The translations under genes and the position numbers were made by a program. A stretch of 64,000 nucleotides of DNA from CALNZV01 sp942491115 (GTDB taxonomy: Bacteria > Desulfobacterota > Desulfobacteria > Desulfobacterales > UBA5852). Where the stretch lies: contig CALNZV010000001.1 in NCBI GenBank assembly GCA_942491115.1, forward strand, positions 310,001 to 374,000, read 5' to 3'. Every line of letters begins with the position of its first letter. The first letter of the stretch is position 1. Under the pieces are notes generated by a model that was given only the letters and a program-made list of their open reading frames with translations, had not been told where the DNA came from and ran no database searches. Of this stretch, positions 9,443 to 18,489 are shown piece by piece.

Positions 9443-9748
9443 GTGAGTCATCACATCCGTCGAGGCTTCATCAGACGCTATAAAAATGCGCCGATTCATG
9501 TCCGGCGCTCTGATTCCCAGACAATCCATAATGCGACCATGTTCAACTGCTGCAGCAGCGGGATGCATTTTTTTTCCGATCAATACCTGGAACCGGGTTC
9601 GCAGGTAATGATCAGTCGCCTGACGAACGGAAAGGAAGACGGCAGTTCAGCCCCGTCCACACGGTGCGAAGGAGTGGTTCGATGGTGTATAGCGGAGACA
9701 ACCGGCGGCTTTTTAACCGGCATACAGTATTCCGACATTGCCGAATAA
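9443..9748 (+). CDS. PilZ-like small protein
   Basis: A 101-residue protein beginning at GTG 9443, six bases after a clear AAGGAG (9431-9436). An arginine-rich opening (RRGFIRRY) is followed by a small beta-barrel with a degenerate NxSxxG-like loop (NCCSSGMHFFSD), the strand LEPGSQVMI and a closing GFLTGIQY. This is the PilZ layout. The protein resembles the one at 61999 in length and motif order. The aspartate of the c-di-GMP motif is replaced by asparagine, so nucleotide binding is uncertain. It is monocistronic. Confidence 0.65.
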   Translation: MSHHIRRGFIRRYKNAPIHVRRSDSQTIHNATMFNCCSSGMHFFSDQYLEPGSQVMISRLTNGKEDGSSAPSTRCEGVVRWCIAETTGGFLTGIQYSDIAE

Positions 9749-10041
9749 CGGCGATGCCCTTTGGCTGCCGGTTCATCTGCCCTTTTCAGTGGATGCCTCA
9801 AATCCTGCTCGGGCCCGTCGACCACAGGCTCCGCGCTTCTTATTTATGAGCCCCCCGTGACCGGGTATCAGGTTTTCCTTGAAAACCCTTTCGAGCGGCG
9901 ATAAAACCAGAGCAGGTTTTCAGGTGAAGCCCGCTTGCCGGGCTTACGGATGCCCGGCGGGAAGACATGCCAACCACTGCCCCAAAAGGGTGCCGCTTCG
10001 TATGAACCCGATCTGCAGATCATTTCCCGTCGATACCAGCC

Positions 10042-10443
10042 ATGCCTGCCAATTCAACGACGCCTGACGATGTTCAGGAATATACCCTGCCCGAAGGGTG
10101 GACGGTTTGGGTCGGGCGAAACGACCGGGCCAATGACCATTTGAGTTTAAGATTGGCCGGGCCCAACGACTGGTGGTTCCATATAAAGGGCATGCCCGGG
10201 AGTCATGTCGTCCTTAAAGCCAAAATCAAAGAAAAACCGACAAGCGGAACCCTTAAGATGGCTGCCGCCATTGCCGCTTATCACAGCAAGGCGAGAACCG
10301 GGGGGACCGTTGCCGTCGTTGCCACTTTGGCCCGGTATGTATCCAAACCCAAGGGGGCAAAGCCCGGGACGGTCACCATTCGAAAGGAAACAACCTATAC
10401 GGTGAGACCCGCTCTTCCGCCACTGCCGCAGGCACCCCGATGA
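10042..10443 (+). CDS. Stand-alone NFACT-R (DUF814) protein
   Basis: A 133-residue protein consisting almost wholly of the NFACT-R domain, known from the C-terminal half of RqcH/NEMF/Tae2. Diagnostic segments are VWVGRNDRANDHLSLRLAGPNDWWFH, then KGMPGSHVVLK, AAAIAAYHSKAR and the closing YVSKPKGAKPGTV. In full-length RqcH this domain binds tRNA on stalled 50S subunits. The NFACT-N, helix-hairpin-helix and coiled-coil parts are all absent here. The frame just upstream of ATG 10042 shows no such domain. It is separated by 67 bp from the superoxide dismutase gene downstream. A role in ribosome rescue is inferred from the domain only. Confidence 0.85.
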   Translation: MPANSTTPDDVQEYTLPEGWTVWVGRNDRANDHLSLRLAGPNDWWFHIKGMPGSHVVLKAKIKEKPTSGTLKMAAAIAAYHSKARTGGTVAVVATLARYVSKPKGAKPGTVTIRKETTYTVRPALPPLPQAPR

Positions 10444-10510
10444 GGAGACGACCTTCAGGGCGGCCAGATGGGCGGACGATTCAGAACCCAACGGTTAAGG
10501 AGACCATTCG

Positions 10511-11218
10511 ATGAAGAGAAGAGAGTTCATCCGGTTGTCACTAAGCGCCGCTGCTCTGGCCATGTTCCAACTCTCAGGCATAGGGTGCAAAGGGAGGAGC
10601 GGGGAAACGGCACTGATTCCGGTGCCTGAGCTTCCCTACGACGACGATTCCTTGGCACCGTACCTCTCTAAAAAGGCGCTTCAATTCCATTTCGGCAGGC
10701 ACCACAAAGGGTATGTGGACAAGGCGAACCAACTCATGGAGGATTCCCATTACGGAAATATGACCATCGAACAGGTCATCCGGAAAAGCCACACCGAAAA
10801 AACCGTTGACCAATCGGTGTTATTCAACAACGTGGCCCAGGTCTACAACCACGCCTTTTACTGGAATAGCTTGCGGCCCGATGGCGGAGGAGAACCAACG
10901 GGGGCGATGATGACCCATCTGGAGTCTTCTTTCGGGAGTTATCGACAATTCCGGGATGCGTTTGAAGCCGCCGCAACCGCTCAATTTGCCAGCGGCTGGG
11001 TCTGGCTCGTCTTCTCGAAGGGGACCTTGTCCATAGTGAACACCCCCAATGCACTCAATCCCCTCGTGTCCGGCCAGGTGCCGCTTCTGACGATCGATTT
11101 GTGGGAACACGCCTATTATATAGATTATCAAAACCAGCGGGACGCCTATGTCAATGCCTGCCTCGACCACTTGCTCAACTGGGAGTTTGCTGCAGCCAAT
11201 ATGGGCGAGACCGCTTAG
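10511..11218 (+). CDS. sodB: Exported Fe-type superoxide dismutase
   Basis: A 235-residue superoxide dismutase of the Fe/Mn family, converting superoxide to oxygen and peroxide. The metal ligands line up as His60 (QFHFGRHH), His114 (VYNHAFYW), Asp196 and His200 (DLWEHAYY). Gln110 in the NNVAQ segment points to the iron type. Unlike cytoplasmic SodB it has an N-terminal extension with a twin-arginine-like motif (KRREFIRLS), a hydrophobic stretch and a cysteine at residue 26. It is therefore probably a Tat-exported, possibly lipid-anchored enzyme, although the lipobox is imperfect. An AAGGAG ribosome site precedes ATG 10511. Periplasmic SOD fits oxygen defence in an anaerobe. Confidence 0.92.
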   Translation: MKRREFIRLSLSAAALAMFQLSGIGCKGRSGETALIPVPELPYDDDSLAPYLSKKALQFHFGRHHKGYVDKANQLMEDSHYGNMTIEQVIRKSHTEKTVDQSVLFNNVAQVYNHAFYWNSLRPDGGGEPTGAMMTHLESSFGSYRQFRDAFEAAATAQFASGWVWLVFSKGTLSIVNTPNALNPLVSGQVPLLTIDLWEHAYYIDYQNQRDAYVNACLDHLLNWEFAAANMGETA

Positions 11219-11231
11219 GCGCCGGAAGGCA

Positions 11232-11777
11232 TTACCGCCGACCGTGGGTCCATTCCCCGGGCACTCTAACAGCGACCACCTCTCCTCTGGCGCATTCCAT
11301 TCCTCCCGACAATAGGCAGGTATGAACGATGGTTTTTTTCTCCCCCCGATCATGGATACGCGCCCAGAGATCAACGGTTTGATCGAGCCTGGTGGGGGCA
11401 AGATAGGTAATGCTGAGGGCCGCCGTCACGTACCAGATATGAGGCGGGGATCCGATGGCCCGATGCTCGGATCGGTAGGCATCGGCAATGGCCGTGCAGA
11501 CACTGTGGCAATCGATGAGTGTGCCGATGATTCCCCCGTTCAATACGTCGGGGGGCCCGGCGCAGTGATGGGCGCTTGGCTGAAATCGGCACAAGGCTTC
11601 ATCCCCTTCCCACCGGCTTTTGATTCGCAAGCCTTCCGGGTTTTTCGGTCCGCACCCAAAACAATTGTTGCCGGTTATCAACTCCTGAAAGGCCTCCGTG
11701 CGTATGGGGCGGTTTTCACGGCCGCCCATGCCCTGGTCGTCGAATTCGCTTCTGGTCATGGGCAGCCCCCCTCTCAT
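11232..11777 (-). CDS. PaaI-type hot-dog thioesterase family protein
   Basis: A 181-residue (or about 175 from the internal ATG at 11759) protein of the PaaI/YbdB-like single hot-dog fold, which hydrolyses acyl-CoA or acyl-ACP thioesters. The N terminus carries NNCFGCGPKNPEGL, a segment common in this subgroup. The hot-dog helix motif is LNGGIIGTLIDCHS, with the usual strands AALSITYLAP and TIVHTCLLSGG. It lies convergent to the superoxide dismutase gene with only 13 bases between stops and downstream of pntB on the same strand. Substrate unknown. Confidence 0.8.
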   Translation of the reverse strand: MRGGLPMTRSEFDDQGMGGRENRPIRTEAFQELITGNNCFGCGPKNPEGLRIKSRWEGDEALCRFQPSAHHCAGPPDVLNGGIIGTLIDCHSVCTAIADAYRSEHRAIGSPPHIWYVTAALSITYLAPTRLDQTVDLWARIHDRGEKKTIVHTCLLSGGMECARGEVVAVRVPGEWTHGRR

Positions 11778-11883
11778 ACCGTCCGTCTTCGGGATCCTCT
11801 CCAGGACTCAGGCACAGACCATCTGCCCCATTCCGTCGACCAGGAACCGGATCGCCCCCAACCCAGCCGTGTATTCTTGCTAG

Positions 11884-13299
11884 TTAAGATCGCGCCGACT
11901 TGAATTCCGCAATCAACGCCTCCGTCGTCTCTTTGGCATCACCGAAAACCATGTGGGAATTCTCTTTGAAGAATAGCGCATTTTCGATGCCGGCAAATCC
12001 TGTCCCCATTGACCGTTTCATCACAAAAACCGATCGGGCCAAAGACGCTTCGATGATCGGCATGCCGTAGATCGGGCTGTCGGGGTTGTCTTTGGCCGCC
12101 GGGTTGACCACGTCGTTGGCGCCGATCACCACAGCCACATCCACAGAGGGCATCCGAGGATTGATATCCTCCATTTCGACAAGTTGCTCATAGGGCACAT
12201 TGGCCTCCGCCAAAAGCACGTTCATGTGGCCAGGCATGCGGCCGGCAACCGGATGGATGGCAAAGACCACTTCGGTGCCGTTTTGTTCCAGAATCAGGGC
12301 CAGTTCCCGAACCGAGTGCTGGGCTTGGGCCACGGCCATGCCGTAACCGGGAATGATGGCGACACTTTGAGCCGCTTCCAGAACGTAGTAAACATCTTCT
12401 GGAGTCATGGACTTGACTTCCCCCGATGGCGTTTCCCCCTTCCCTCCGGACGCTCCCGACCCGAAACCGGAGAGCAGCACATTGGCCAGGCTGCGGTTCA
12501 TAGCCTTGCACATGATTCGCGTCAGAATCGTTCCGGAGGCTCCGACCAGCGCCCCCGTAATGATCAGCAGCACATTGGAAACGGCAAACCCCGCCGCACA
12601 GGCCGCCAACCCGGAAAAGGCGTTCAGCAAAGAGATGGTCACCGGCATGTCGGCCCCACCGATGGGTAGGACAGCGACGACCCCGAATGCCAGACCAATA
12701 AGAGTGGCGGCAATAAAGACCCAATAGAGCTCCGGATGGAAAGAAAAGCCAAAAAGGCCCGACGCCAGCAGCAGTAGGATGGCACCGTTCACCCAGTGCT
12801 GTCCCGGATAGATGAGAGGGCGGCCGGGCAGTTTTCCTGCCAGTTTCCCGAAAGCAATCAAACTGCCGGAAAAGGTGATGCCACCAATCATCATCGCGGC
12901 ATAAAGGGTGGCGGCGTCAAAACGGCCGATGTCCGCTTCAACCCCCGGTGTGAGCCAATACCGAAGCTGGGCCGACGCCACCAGAAGACTGGCCAATCCT
13001 CCAAACCCGTTGAACAGAGCGACCATTTCCGGGATGGCCGTCATCTGGACCTTCCGGGCCACGACGGCGCCCACCAGACCGCCGATCGCAAGGCCGCCGG
13101 CCATCATGCCCAGAGCCATCCCGCTGATGCCGTTGCCCCGATCGAATATGGCCAGAAGGGTTCCAATGACGGCGGCCGTCATTCCCGCCGCCGACACCAG
13201 ATTGCCTCGACGGGCGCTGTCGGTTCGACCCAGCATTTTTAGGCCGATAACAAAGCAAATACAGGCACCGAGAAAGCAGATCAGTTTTAGTATCGCCAT
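11884..13299 (-). CDS. pntB: NAD(P) transhydrogenase beta subunit
   Basis: The 471-residue PntB subunit of proton-translocating transhydrogenase, which couples hydride transfer between NADH and NADP+ to proton entry. The N-terminal two thirds are membrane helices rich in glycine and alanine. The C-terminal domain III binds NADP(H), shown by IIPGYGMAVAQAQHSV, HPVAGRMPGHMNVLLAEANVPY and VIGANDVVNPAA, which are nearly invariant in the family. It ends the pntA1-pntA2-pntB operon, with an 8-base gap after pntA2. In an anaerobe it would supply NADPH. Confidence 0.96.
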   Translation of the reverse strand: MAILKLICFLGACICFVIGLKMLGRTDSARRGNLVSAAGMTAAVIGTLLAIFDRGNGISGMALGMMAGGLAIGGLVGAVVARKVQMTAIPEMVALFNGFGGLASLLVASAQLRYWLTPGVEADIGRFDAATLYAAMMIGGITFSGSLIAFGKLAGKLPGRPLIYPGQHWVNGAILLLLASGLFGFSFHPELYWVFIAATLIGLAFGVVAVLPIGGADMPVTISLLNAFSGLAACAAGFAVSNVLLIITGALVGASGTILTRIMCKAMNRSLANVLLSGFGSGASGGKGETPSGEVKSMTPEDVYYVLEAAQSVAIIPGYGMAVAQAQHSVRELALILEQNGTEVVFAIHPVAGRMPGHMNVLLAEANVPYEQLVEMEDINPRMPSVDVAVVIGANDVVNPAAKDNPDSPIYGMPIIEASLARSVFVMKRSMGTGFAGIENALFFKENSHMVFGDAKETTEALIAEFKSARS

Positions 13300-13307
13300 G
13301 GATGAAC

Positions 13308-13607
13308 CTATTTTCTGTTGGATGTGCGGGATTTGAACATCGCGAGCATGCGATCGGTCACCAGGTAACCTCCGATCACGTTGATGGCCGCAAAGACCAC
13401 CGCGGCGGCGGCGATCAGTTGGGTAACCGGCGACCCATCCGCCATTCCGGCTACCGTCATGGCACCGATCAGGGTGATTCCGGAGATGGCGTTGGATCCG
13501 GACATGAGCGGCGTATGAAGGGTCGACGGCACCTTTGAGATGAGCTCGAGCCCAAGAAACATCGCGATGATAAACAAGAAGGCCAGCAATTCGATGGTAT
13601 CGGCCAT
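13308..13607 (-). CDS. pntAB: NAD(P) transhydrogenase alpha subunit, membrane part
   Basis: The 99-residue membrane half of the alpha subunit (PntA2). It comprises four hydrophobic segments (LLAFLFIIAMFLGLELI, then AITLIGAM-like and AAAVVFAAINVIGGYLV) ending in the basic VTDRMLAMFKSR. AAGGAG lies upstream of ATG 13607. In E. coli this part is fused to the NAD-binding half. Here the alpha chain is split into two genes, as in Rhodospirillum and many other bacteria. It is flanked by its partner subunits. Confidence 0.93.
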   Translation of the reverse strand: MADTIELLAFLFIIAMFLGLELISKVPSTLHTPLMSGSNAISGITLIGAMTVAGMADGSPVTQLIAAAAVVFAAINVIGGYLVTDRMLAMFKSRTSNRK

Positions 13608-13663
13608 CGGGTTTCTCCTTTGAGGCGGTTTTTCATCCGGGCGGCATCCATAAGAGCCGCCAC

Positions 13664-14800
13664 CTAACCCGTTTTATAGTGCTTCAGCACCTGTTCGTTG
13701 ACGATCTTTCCGCCATCGGTCACCAGAGCGCCGGCGAGGGCACCGTCGTCGGTATCCGTCTTGATGCAGCGGCTTTCCTTGTCCCAAATGGTTTCGATGA
13801 AATAGTAAAGATTGTTGGCATACATGCGGCTTGCATCCAGGGCCACCCGGCCGGGGTAGTTCTCCAGGCCGATCACCCGCACCCCGCGGATGTCGATTTC
13901 CTTGCCGGGGACGGAGCCCTCCACATTGCCCCCGCTTTCTACGGCATAGTCAACCACCACCGCACCGGGTTTCATGGCATCGAGCATGTCTGCGGTGACC
14001 ACCCGAGGGGCGGGGCGCCCGAAAAGCTGCGCCGTGGTAATCACGATATCGGCCCTGGCACAGGCCTCCGTCATCCCTTGTTGCTGCAGGCGCTGCTGCT
14101 CCGGGGTGAGTTCCAGTGCGTATCCCTGATCGGTCTGCCCCGTATCTCCCAGATCGATATGAAGAAATTTCGCTCCCAGGCTCTCCACCTGCTCCGACAC
14201 CACCGGCCGTGTATCGAAGGCTTCCACCCTCGCCCCCAGCCGCTTGGCGGTGGCAATGGCCTGAAGGCCGGCCACTCCGGCGCCGATGACAAACACACGT
14301 GCGGGCTGTATCGTTCCTGAAGGCGTCATCATCATCGGCAGGACCTTTCCCAGTCGTTCAGCGGCATGGATCACCATGTAGTAGCCGGCGAGGGAATGTT
14401 GGCTTGAGAGAGCGTCCATCTTCTGTGCCACAGTGGAACGCGGCATCATTTCCATGCTGACGGCCCGGACCCCTTGGGCCGCAAGAGCGGTGACGATCTC
14501 TTTCTGACCGAAGGGATCCAGGAAACCGACGTGGATCGCCCCCGACTTCAGAAGCGGAATATCTTCCGACGCCGGTGGGCCGACCCGAAGCAGGATGTCG
14601 CTGCCGGAAAGAACCTCTGATCGCTCCGCCACCCCGGCGCCAACCGATTCATAGGTGGCGTCGGGCCAGATCAGAGCATCCCCAACCCCGCTTTCGATGG
14701 TGACCGATAGCCCGAGCTTGACGAAACGATCTGCGGTTTCCGGGGTGATCGCGATCCGGGTTTCCGCCCTTCGAACCTCTTTGGGTATACCGATGTTCAT
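13664..14800 (-). CDS. pntAA: NAD(P) transhydrogenase alpha subunit, NAD-binding part
   Basis: The 378-residue soluble domain I (PntA1), related to alanine dehydrogenase. It has MNIGIPKEVRRAETRIAITP, SQHSLAGYYMVIHAA, the Rossmann motif VFVIGAGVAGLQAIATAKRLGA and VVVDYAVESGGN. The start is set at 14800, where AGGAG lies 8 bases upstream and the family's MxIGIPKE begins. An open frame to 14881 has no family similarity before this. It is the first gene of the three-gene operon and is separated by 56 bases from pntA2. Confidence 0.95.
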   Translation of the reverse strand: MNIGIPKEVRRAETRIAITPETADRFVKLGLSVTIESGVGDALIWPDATYESVGAGVAERSEVLSGSDILLRVGPPASEDIPLLKSGAIHVGFLDPFGQKEIVTALAAQGVRAVSMEMMPRSTVAQKMDALSSQHSLAGYYMVIHAAERLGKVLPMMMTPSGTIQPARVFVIGAGVAGLQAIATAKRLGARVEAFDTRPVVSEQVESLGAKFLHIDLGDTGQTDQGYALELTPEQQRLQQQGMTEACARADIVITTAQLFGRPAPRVVTADMLDAMKPGAVVVDYAVESGGNVEGSVPGKEIDIRGVRVIGLENYPGRVALDASRMYANNLYYFIETIWDKESRCIKTDTDDGALAGALVTDGGKIVNEQVLKHYKTG

Positions 14801-14948
14801 TCTCATCGCTCCTGACTGCCGGGCCAACCCCGGAGTGATGCCCAAGGGCCGGGGCGGCCTCGAAAACGGTCTGCACGCCATGGCACCGATGCCAAGGAAT
14901 AGGCGACGCCTGACGTCGGTGGCTGCGGTGCCTTAAAACCGTCGGTGG

Positions 14949-17060
14949 CTATTTCGGATCAGATAGTAATGCCCCCTGCCCCGCATTTAAAGGGGACGCT
15001 TTCGAATCCGGATCAGCGGTGCCACCGGTTCGAATGTGGATATCTCTCTGGGGAAAGGGGATTTCGATGCCTTCGGCTTTGAGCGCATCGAAGATAGCGA
15101 AATACAAGCTGCTCCTCACCCGGCGGCGGGCAGTGGTCCTGACGTCGATCCAGAACAGGAGTTCGAAATTGATGGAATTGTCTCCATAGCCCACGAAGCG
15201 GGCTTCAGGCGCTTGGTAGCCGGCCACCAGGGGATCCTTTTTAGCCACGTCCACCATGATTCGCTCCACGTCGCGGGGGTTGGCGTCGTAAGAGACACCG
15301 ACGGAAAGCTCGATGCGGATCATGGGGGAGGATAACGAGTAGTTGACGATGGTATTCGAAATGATGGCGGAATTCGGCACGAGGTATTCGACGTTGTCCC
15401 GCGTGCGTATTTTGGTGGCCCTCAGAAAGATGTCGGTGACTTCCCCGATCGTACCGCCGGTTTCAATCCAGTCGCCCTTCCGGATTTTCCCCCCGAAGAT
15501 GATGGTAAAACCGCTGATGATGTTGCCCGCGAGGTCTTGGAGGCCAAGCCCGATGCCGATGCCGAGGGCACCGGCGAACACCAGGAGAAAACGCAGATCG
15601 ATACCGACAACGTTGAGAGATATCAGCAATCCAACACCCAGTGCCGCGTACTTGATCAGGGTGTTGAGCATGTACCCCAACCCCTGGTCGATGCCGAGCC
15701 GGGGGTAGATTTTGTAGTCGAGATAAGCCTCGATCAGCCTGGAGGCGATGACGAAGGCCATCAGGACAAGACCCGCGGTCACCAACGTCCAGAGCGTTAC
15801 GAAGGTGACCCCGACGCTGAAAACAGGGAAGGACAGGATCCGTTGAATGACCGACAGCAGACCCACCAGATTCAACACTACGAATACCGTTGCGATGCCC
15901 ATGGCATAGAAGACGAGGGATCGCATGGACCGGATCAGGGAATGGGCGGCCTCGTCCTGTGGCGTCAGTTTCTGCTGCCACTCGTTCAGGTAGCTGCTAA
16001 TCAGGTGATACCCCATCATGATGGCCAGATAGACGAGACCGGAGAAGGCGATCTTCACCAGGATGACACGGCCAAGTTCGCGATATCCAATGCACCATAA
16101 TAGGGCTGCCGACAGGGAGACAAAGATCAGGGGGAAGTAAAATCGATTGAGTAACCGAAGAAACGTCTGGTATCCGGAGTACGGTAAGTTGGGTAAAAAA
16201 CTGAGCAGGGCCCTTTTCTTCAGATGCAACAGGAACAAAACGATGACGATGGAAACCGAAATGACGAATTGAAATAATTCGAGGACGTCCTGACGCAGCT
16301 GAAGACCCTCGGCGCACCATACCAGAGCGATACCGACCATGGCGTACACCAGGGCAAGCCGTGCCAGTCGATAAACGGCTTTGCCGTGAACCTGGGTGGC
16401 TTTGAAAAGCTGTCCGACAAGAGCTTCCCGAAGCAGTCGCAGAATGAGCGATCCCGCGGTCCAGATCACCAGCAGGTGTCCCAGAATCGTAAACCATGGC
16501 GCCTGGTATCGAGTCATGGCGCTGACAAGGGAAAAGGCGGCCAGGAGCAACAGGGGGATGAGGGCCGATACGATGACCCGAATCGCCGCTAAAACGAACG
16601 GGTAGACGCGTTCGGGCAGGACTGCCTTCAGGGGGTCCATCATGGCGGCAATCTTTTTGATCACCCGCCGTTGTCCCATCAGGCTATACAGCACAGCCCC
16701 AAGAAAGATGATCATCACCAGGGAGCCGGCGAGCCCCAGCATGCGGCTGTGAACCAGGGTTACAGCGATCAGGGTGCGGAGATGGCGTGGAGAATCCAGC
16801 AGCCAACGGTAAATGAGCACCAGGGTCTGGCCGTCCCAACCCAGGGGGCGCCGGTGGAATAGGGAGCGAACCTCCTGCCGAAAATCTTCGGTCAACCTGG
16901 AGGCCTCTGAAGCGATGGCTTCCTCAATATCCTCGGATATGGCAAAGGCCGGGGCCTCCTGGGGGGGCGGATCCTGGCAACCGCCGATATCCGGCAGCAT
17001 CACCAGCACCAGTGACAATGCGATAACGGCCCCCCACCTTGAACCACTGCGGAAAATCAT
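14949..17060 (-). CDS. MscS-family mechanosensitive channel, large
   Basis: A 703-residue inner-membrane protein with a cleavable signal peptide, a short periplasmic region and about ten membrane helices. The MscS core follows at about residues 490-690. The pore helix and beta-domain segments are clear: GIGIGLGLQDLAGNIISG, then IFGGKIRKGDWIETGG, the gating region RTRDNVEYLVPNSAII and the terminal EIPFPQRDIHI. MscS channels open under hypo-osmotic tension to release solutes. This larger architecture resembles YjeP/MscK-like homologues. Neighbours on the strand are tesB upstream and pnt downstream, with no sign of a shared function. Confidence 0.9.
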   Translation of the reverse strand: MIFRSGSRWGAVIALSLVLVMLPDIGGCQDPPPQEAPAFAISEDIEEAIASEASRLTEDFRQEVRSLFHRRPLGWDGQTLVLIYRWLLDSPRHLRTLIAVTLVHSRMLGLAGSLVMIIFLGAVLYSLMGQRRVIKKIAAMMDPLKAVLPERVYPFVLAAIRVIVSALIPLLLLAAFSLVSAMTRYQAPWFTILGHLLVIWTAGSLILRLLREALVGQLFKATQVHGKAVYRLARLALVYAMVGIALVWCAEGLQLRQDVLELFQFVISVSIVIVLFLLHLKKRALLSFLPNLPYSGYQTFLRLLNRFYFPLIFVSLSAALLWCIGYRELGRVILVKIAFSGLVYLAIMMGYHLISSYLNEWQQKLTPQDEAAHSLIRSMRSLVFYAMGIATVFVVLNLVGLLSVIQRILSFPVFSVGVTFVTLWTLVTAGLVLMAFVIASRLIEAYLDYKIYPRLGIDQGLGYMLNTLIKYAALGVGLLISLNVVGIDLRFLLVFAGALGIGIGLGLQDLAGNIISGFTIIFGGKIRKGDWIETGGTIGEVTDIFLRATKIRTRDNVEYLVPNSAIISNTIVNYSLSSPMIRIELSVGVSYDANPRDVERIMVDVAKKDPLVAGYQAPEARFVGYGDNSINFELLFWIDVRTTARRRVRSSLYFAIFDALKAEGIEIPFPQRDIHIRTGGTADPDSKASPLNAGQGALLSDPK

Positions 17061-17249
17061 AGAACTCCTCGAAATCGCCTTCCCGTCTAAGCGGAGGCCG
17101 CAAGGGATTCAACACACCAACCCATCGGATGGGATCATCCGAGATTCTTCCATCAGGCAGACCCACTGCAGAACCGGCGCGGCCGATCGCATCCGTCACA
17201 ATCCATGGACCCGGGTTCGGACAAGGGCACAATGCCGAAGCCCAGGGAC

Positions 17250-18134
17250 TCAAGGGCCTGACTTTCTGTAGCGGATAAGCCCTTCCTGCGCAACCGTTGC
17301 CGCCAGTCTGCCGTCCTGGGTAAACACCTTTCCGATGCTCAATCCCCTCCCATTGCTGGCGCTGGGACTTTCCATGACGTAGAGAAGCCAATCGTCCATG
17401 CGAAAGGACCGATGGAACCACATGGCATGATCCAGACTGGCCGCCTGAATTTCCTGCTCCCAGAGGCTGTGGCCGTGGGGATACAAGGTGGTCGCCACAA
17501 GACCGAAATCGGAGGCATAGGCCAGCATGTATTGATGAACGGCCGGAATATCGGGCAGGGCATCGATGGCTTTGACCCACACGGTTCGAACCGGGTCCAT
17601 CTTCTCGGGCGAAAAGGGATCCACCGGATTGAGGGGCCGCATTTCGATGGGCTTCCGACATAAAATTTTCGATCTCAACCCCGGCGGAATTTGATCCTTG
17701 AATCTGGCGGCAAATGCAAGGTCGGAGTCGATACCGTCTGGACCTTGCACTACCGGGGGCTCATCCTGGTGCTCGAACCCGATTTCCGCAACCTGAAAGG
17801 AGACGGACATGGAAAATATGGGCCTTCCCTTCTGAATCGCCACCACCCGGCGTGTGGTGAAACTCTTCCCGTCTCGGATACAATCCACATTGTAGACAAT
17901 GGGTTGGGTGGCGATTCCCGGACGCATGAAATACCCGTGAAGGCTGTGAGCCGTTCGGTCTTCCGGAACGGTCTGGGATGCGGCTGACAGCGCCTGACCC
18001 AACACCTGCCCACCGAACACACTTCCGAAGCCAAGGTCCTGGCTCTGACCGCGAAAGAGATTCTCCTCAATTTTTTCGAGGGCCAACAGGGCAATCAGTT
18101 CCTCGAGCACGTTGGTATCGACACATTCGGTCAT
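17250..18134 (-). CDS. tesB: Acyl-CoA thioesterase II
   Basis: A 294-residue double hot-dog enzyme that hydrolyses medium and long acyl-CoA to free acid and CoA. Typical segments are LFRGQSQDLGFGSVFGGQV, LHGYFMRPGI, SFTTRRVVAIQKGRPIF, and in the second half SLDHAMWFHRSF and GRGLSIGKVFTQDGRLAATVAQEGL. The start at ATG 18134 is favoured over GTG 18143 because AAGGAG is then 8 bases upstream. It is not linked to an obvious fatty-acid operon. Confidence 0.93.
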   Translation of the reverse strand: MTECVDTNVLEELIALLALEKIEENLFRGQSQDLGFGSVFGGQVLGQALSAASQTVPEDRTAHSLHGYFMRPGIATQPIVYNVDCIRDGKSFTTRRVVAIQKGRPIFSMSVSFQVAEIGFEHQDEPPVVQGPDGIDSDLAFAARFKDQIPPGLRSKILCRKPIEMRPLNPVDPFSPEKMDPVRTVWVKAIDALPDIPAVHQYMLAYASDFGLVATTLYPHGHSLWEQEIQAASLDHAMWFHRSFRMDDWLLYVMESPSASNGRGLSIGKVFTQDGRLAATVAQEGLIRYRKSGP

Positions 18135-18143
18135 AGATCCCAC

Positions 18144-18489
18144 TCCTTGGGTGGATTGATCGGAAGGGGGTAGGGACGGCCGGCGCTCCCATGGGCGTCG
18201 CCCGAGCCGACCAGGGCTGGAAGTACCGATGGGTCTGAACTGTTTAATGGCAATCGCGGGAGGGTGTCAATAGGAAGCCTTTGTAACTTTCTGTTCTCAA
18301 TATAAAATCATAAACTAAAGGGACTCACAACAATCCCGGGAAGGGTGGCCGCCCTTTGCCGGGGCGTGGCCACCCCAGAATCAGTTCACGCCTATGACTC
18401 GTAGGGACTGGCCGCTTCGGAACCGCCTACGGCCACCGGGGGTCCCTTCATCTCACCCGAAGCGCAGTTCCCTTCGGGAGCGATTTCTG
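18144..18489. other. Intergenic stretch with a strong GC hairpin
   Basis: A 346-base gap upstream of tesB and downstream of the small Cys4 protein gene. At 18343-18375 an eight-base perfect inverted repeat (GGGTGGCC/GGCCACCC) encloses an inner GCCC/GGGC pair, which would make a very stable stem. It lacks a T-run on either side. The rest shows no gene. The hairpin may end transcription of the kinase-usp operon or belong to a structured RNA, and I cannot decide which. Confidence 0.5.

Noticed and set aside
12184..13242. Long plus-strand frames opposite pntB
   Set aside because: They are antisense to a certain gene and arise from its GC-rich codon pattern.
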